Shown piece after piece: positions 63,854-64,000 of a DNA stretch of 64,000 nt. The stretch is from positions 310,001-374,000 of the forward strand of contig JANJUV010000002.1 in assembly GCA_024710405.1 (NCBI GenBank), in the 5' to 3' direction. A program made the position numbers and the translations under genes. The DNA is from Bacteroidales bacterium. GTDB lineage: Bacteria; Bacteroidota; Bacteroidia; Bacteroidales; F082. Under the pieces are notes generated by a model. That model saw nothing but the letters and a program-made list of their open reading frames with translations. It ran no database searches and was not told the origin of the DNA. Numbering within the stretch: the first letter of the stretch is position 1; the number at the start of each line of letters is the position of its first letter.

Positions 63854-64000
63854 ATGCTAAAAAATCCTGTAACTGACTCCACTGTAAGAAATATGATCGG
63901 TCAGGGTACTGTCATCCGGGGTGATATTGAAGCCGGAGGAGATTTACGTATCGACGGGCATCTGATAGGTAATATACGCACCAAAGGCAAAATAGTGATT
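63854..64000 (+). CDS. bactofilin, truncated by window end
   Basis: The first 49 residues of a polymer-forming bactofilin. After a short disordered N-terminus (MLKNPVTDSTVRNMIGQG) the right-handed beta-helix begins: GDIEAGGDLRIDGHLIGNIRTKGKIVI, whose Gly-Asp-Ile-Glu pattern is diagnostic. It forms membrane-associated filaments that often position peptidoglycan enzymes; a M23 peptidase lies divergently nearby. The gene is 32 bases after sprE, likely in one transcript. The C-terminus is outside the window. Confidence 0.85.
   Translation, partial: MLKNPVTDSTVRNMIGQGTVIRGDIEAGGDLRIDGHLIGNIRTKGKIVI

Noticed and set aside
1-64000. CRISPR arrays, rRNA and tRNA genes
   Set aside because: No regularly spaced direct repeats, no tRNA cloverleaf or rRNA-like segments were found when reading the intergenic gaps; a tRNAscan or Infernal run would be decisive.

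Overview
The window is a chromosomal segment from a member of the Bacteroidota. The main evidence is the type IX secretion / gliding core porP-gldK-gldL-gldM-gldN together with sprE/porW, the cargo proteins carrying C-terminal sorting domains, and the Bacteroidota-type promoter boxes (TAnnTTTG) in front of many genes. Other typical features are the DUF4296, DUF4468, DUF5686 and PorP/SprF families. The mevalonate pathway genes argue for a lineage outside classical Bacteroides, but the sequence does not fix a family.

Layout. 1-3.3 kb: small lipoproteins, an exported thioredoxin-like protein with a sorting domain, deoC, then two tiny genes preceded by a tandem palindromic repeat. 3.4-12.9 kb: diphosphate-type phosphofructokinase, two tandem secreted subtilisin-like proteases, aspartokinase and fructose-1,6-bisphosphatase. 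12.9-17.3 kb: three exported barrel-like proteins (two are paralogues), the tRNA hydroxylation rhodanese TrhO, and two small cytosolic proteins. 17.4-21.8 kb: mfd and a methyltransferase. 21.8-27.0 kb: an accessory, mostly AT-rich stretch (DUF4143-type ATPase, WG-repeat protein, DUF2007 protein, coiled-coil membrane protein, lipoprotein) marked by two pairs of short dispersed repeats. 27.1-34.7 kb: DUF5686 surface protein, an SDR enzyme, a tightly overlapped mevalonate operon and a DUF4468 protein. 35.0-37.5 kb: an FMN-binding/iron-sulfur membrane protein overlapping a membrane-anchored flavin reductase-nitroreductase fusion. 37.7-50.2 kb: PBP1A, groES-groEL, and a pheT / sigma-54 activator / lptE / secG run, then recG. 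50.4-56.5 kb: the type IX secretion operon. 56.7-64.0 kb: twin YitT proteins, RseP-type protease, an M23 peptidase, SprE/PorW and the start of a bactofilin.

How the genes fit together. Two T9SS blocks (porP-gldKLMN and sprE/porW) could export the window's own cargo: the twin subtilases and the thioredoxin-like protein. LptE, SecG, PBP1A, RseP, M23 peptidase and bactofilin form a cell-envelope theme. Diphosphate-type phosphofructokinase and FBPase lie a few kb apart and could set glycolytic/gluconeogenic flux. The most novel-looking parts are the extracytosolic flavin-redox gene pair at 35-37.5 kb and the repeat-bounded small-gene blocks at 23.4-27.0 kb. GldL also carries a triple 35-residue repeat, and the sigma-54 activator lacks any sensor domain. 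All functional calls come from reading the sequence; no database search was run.
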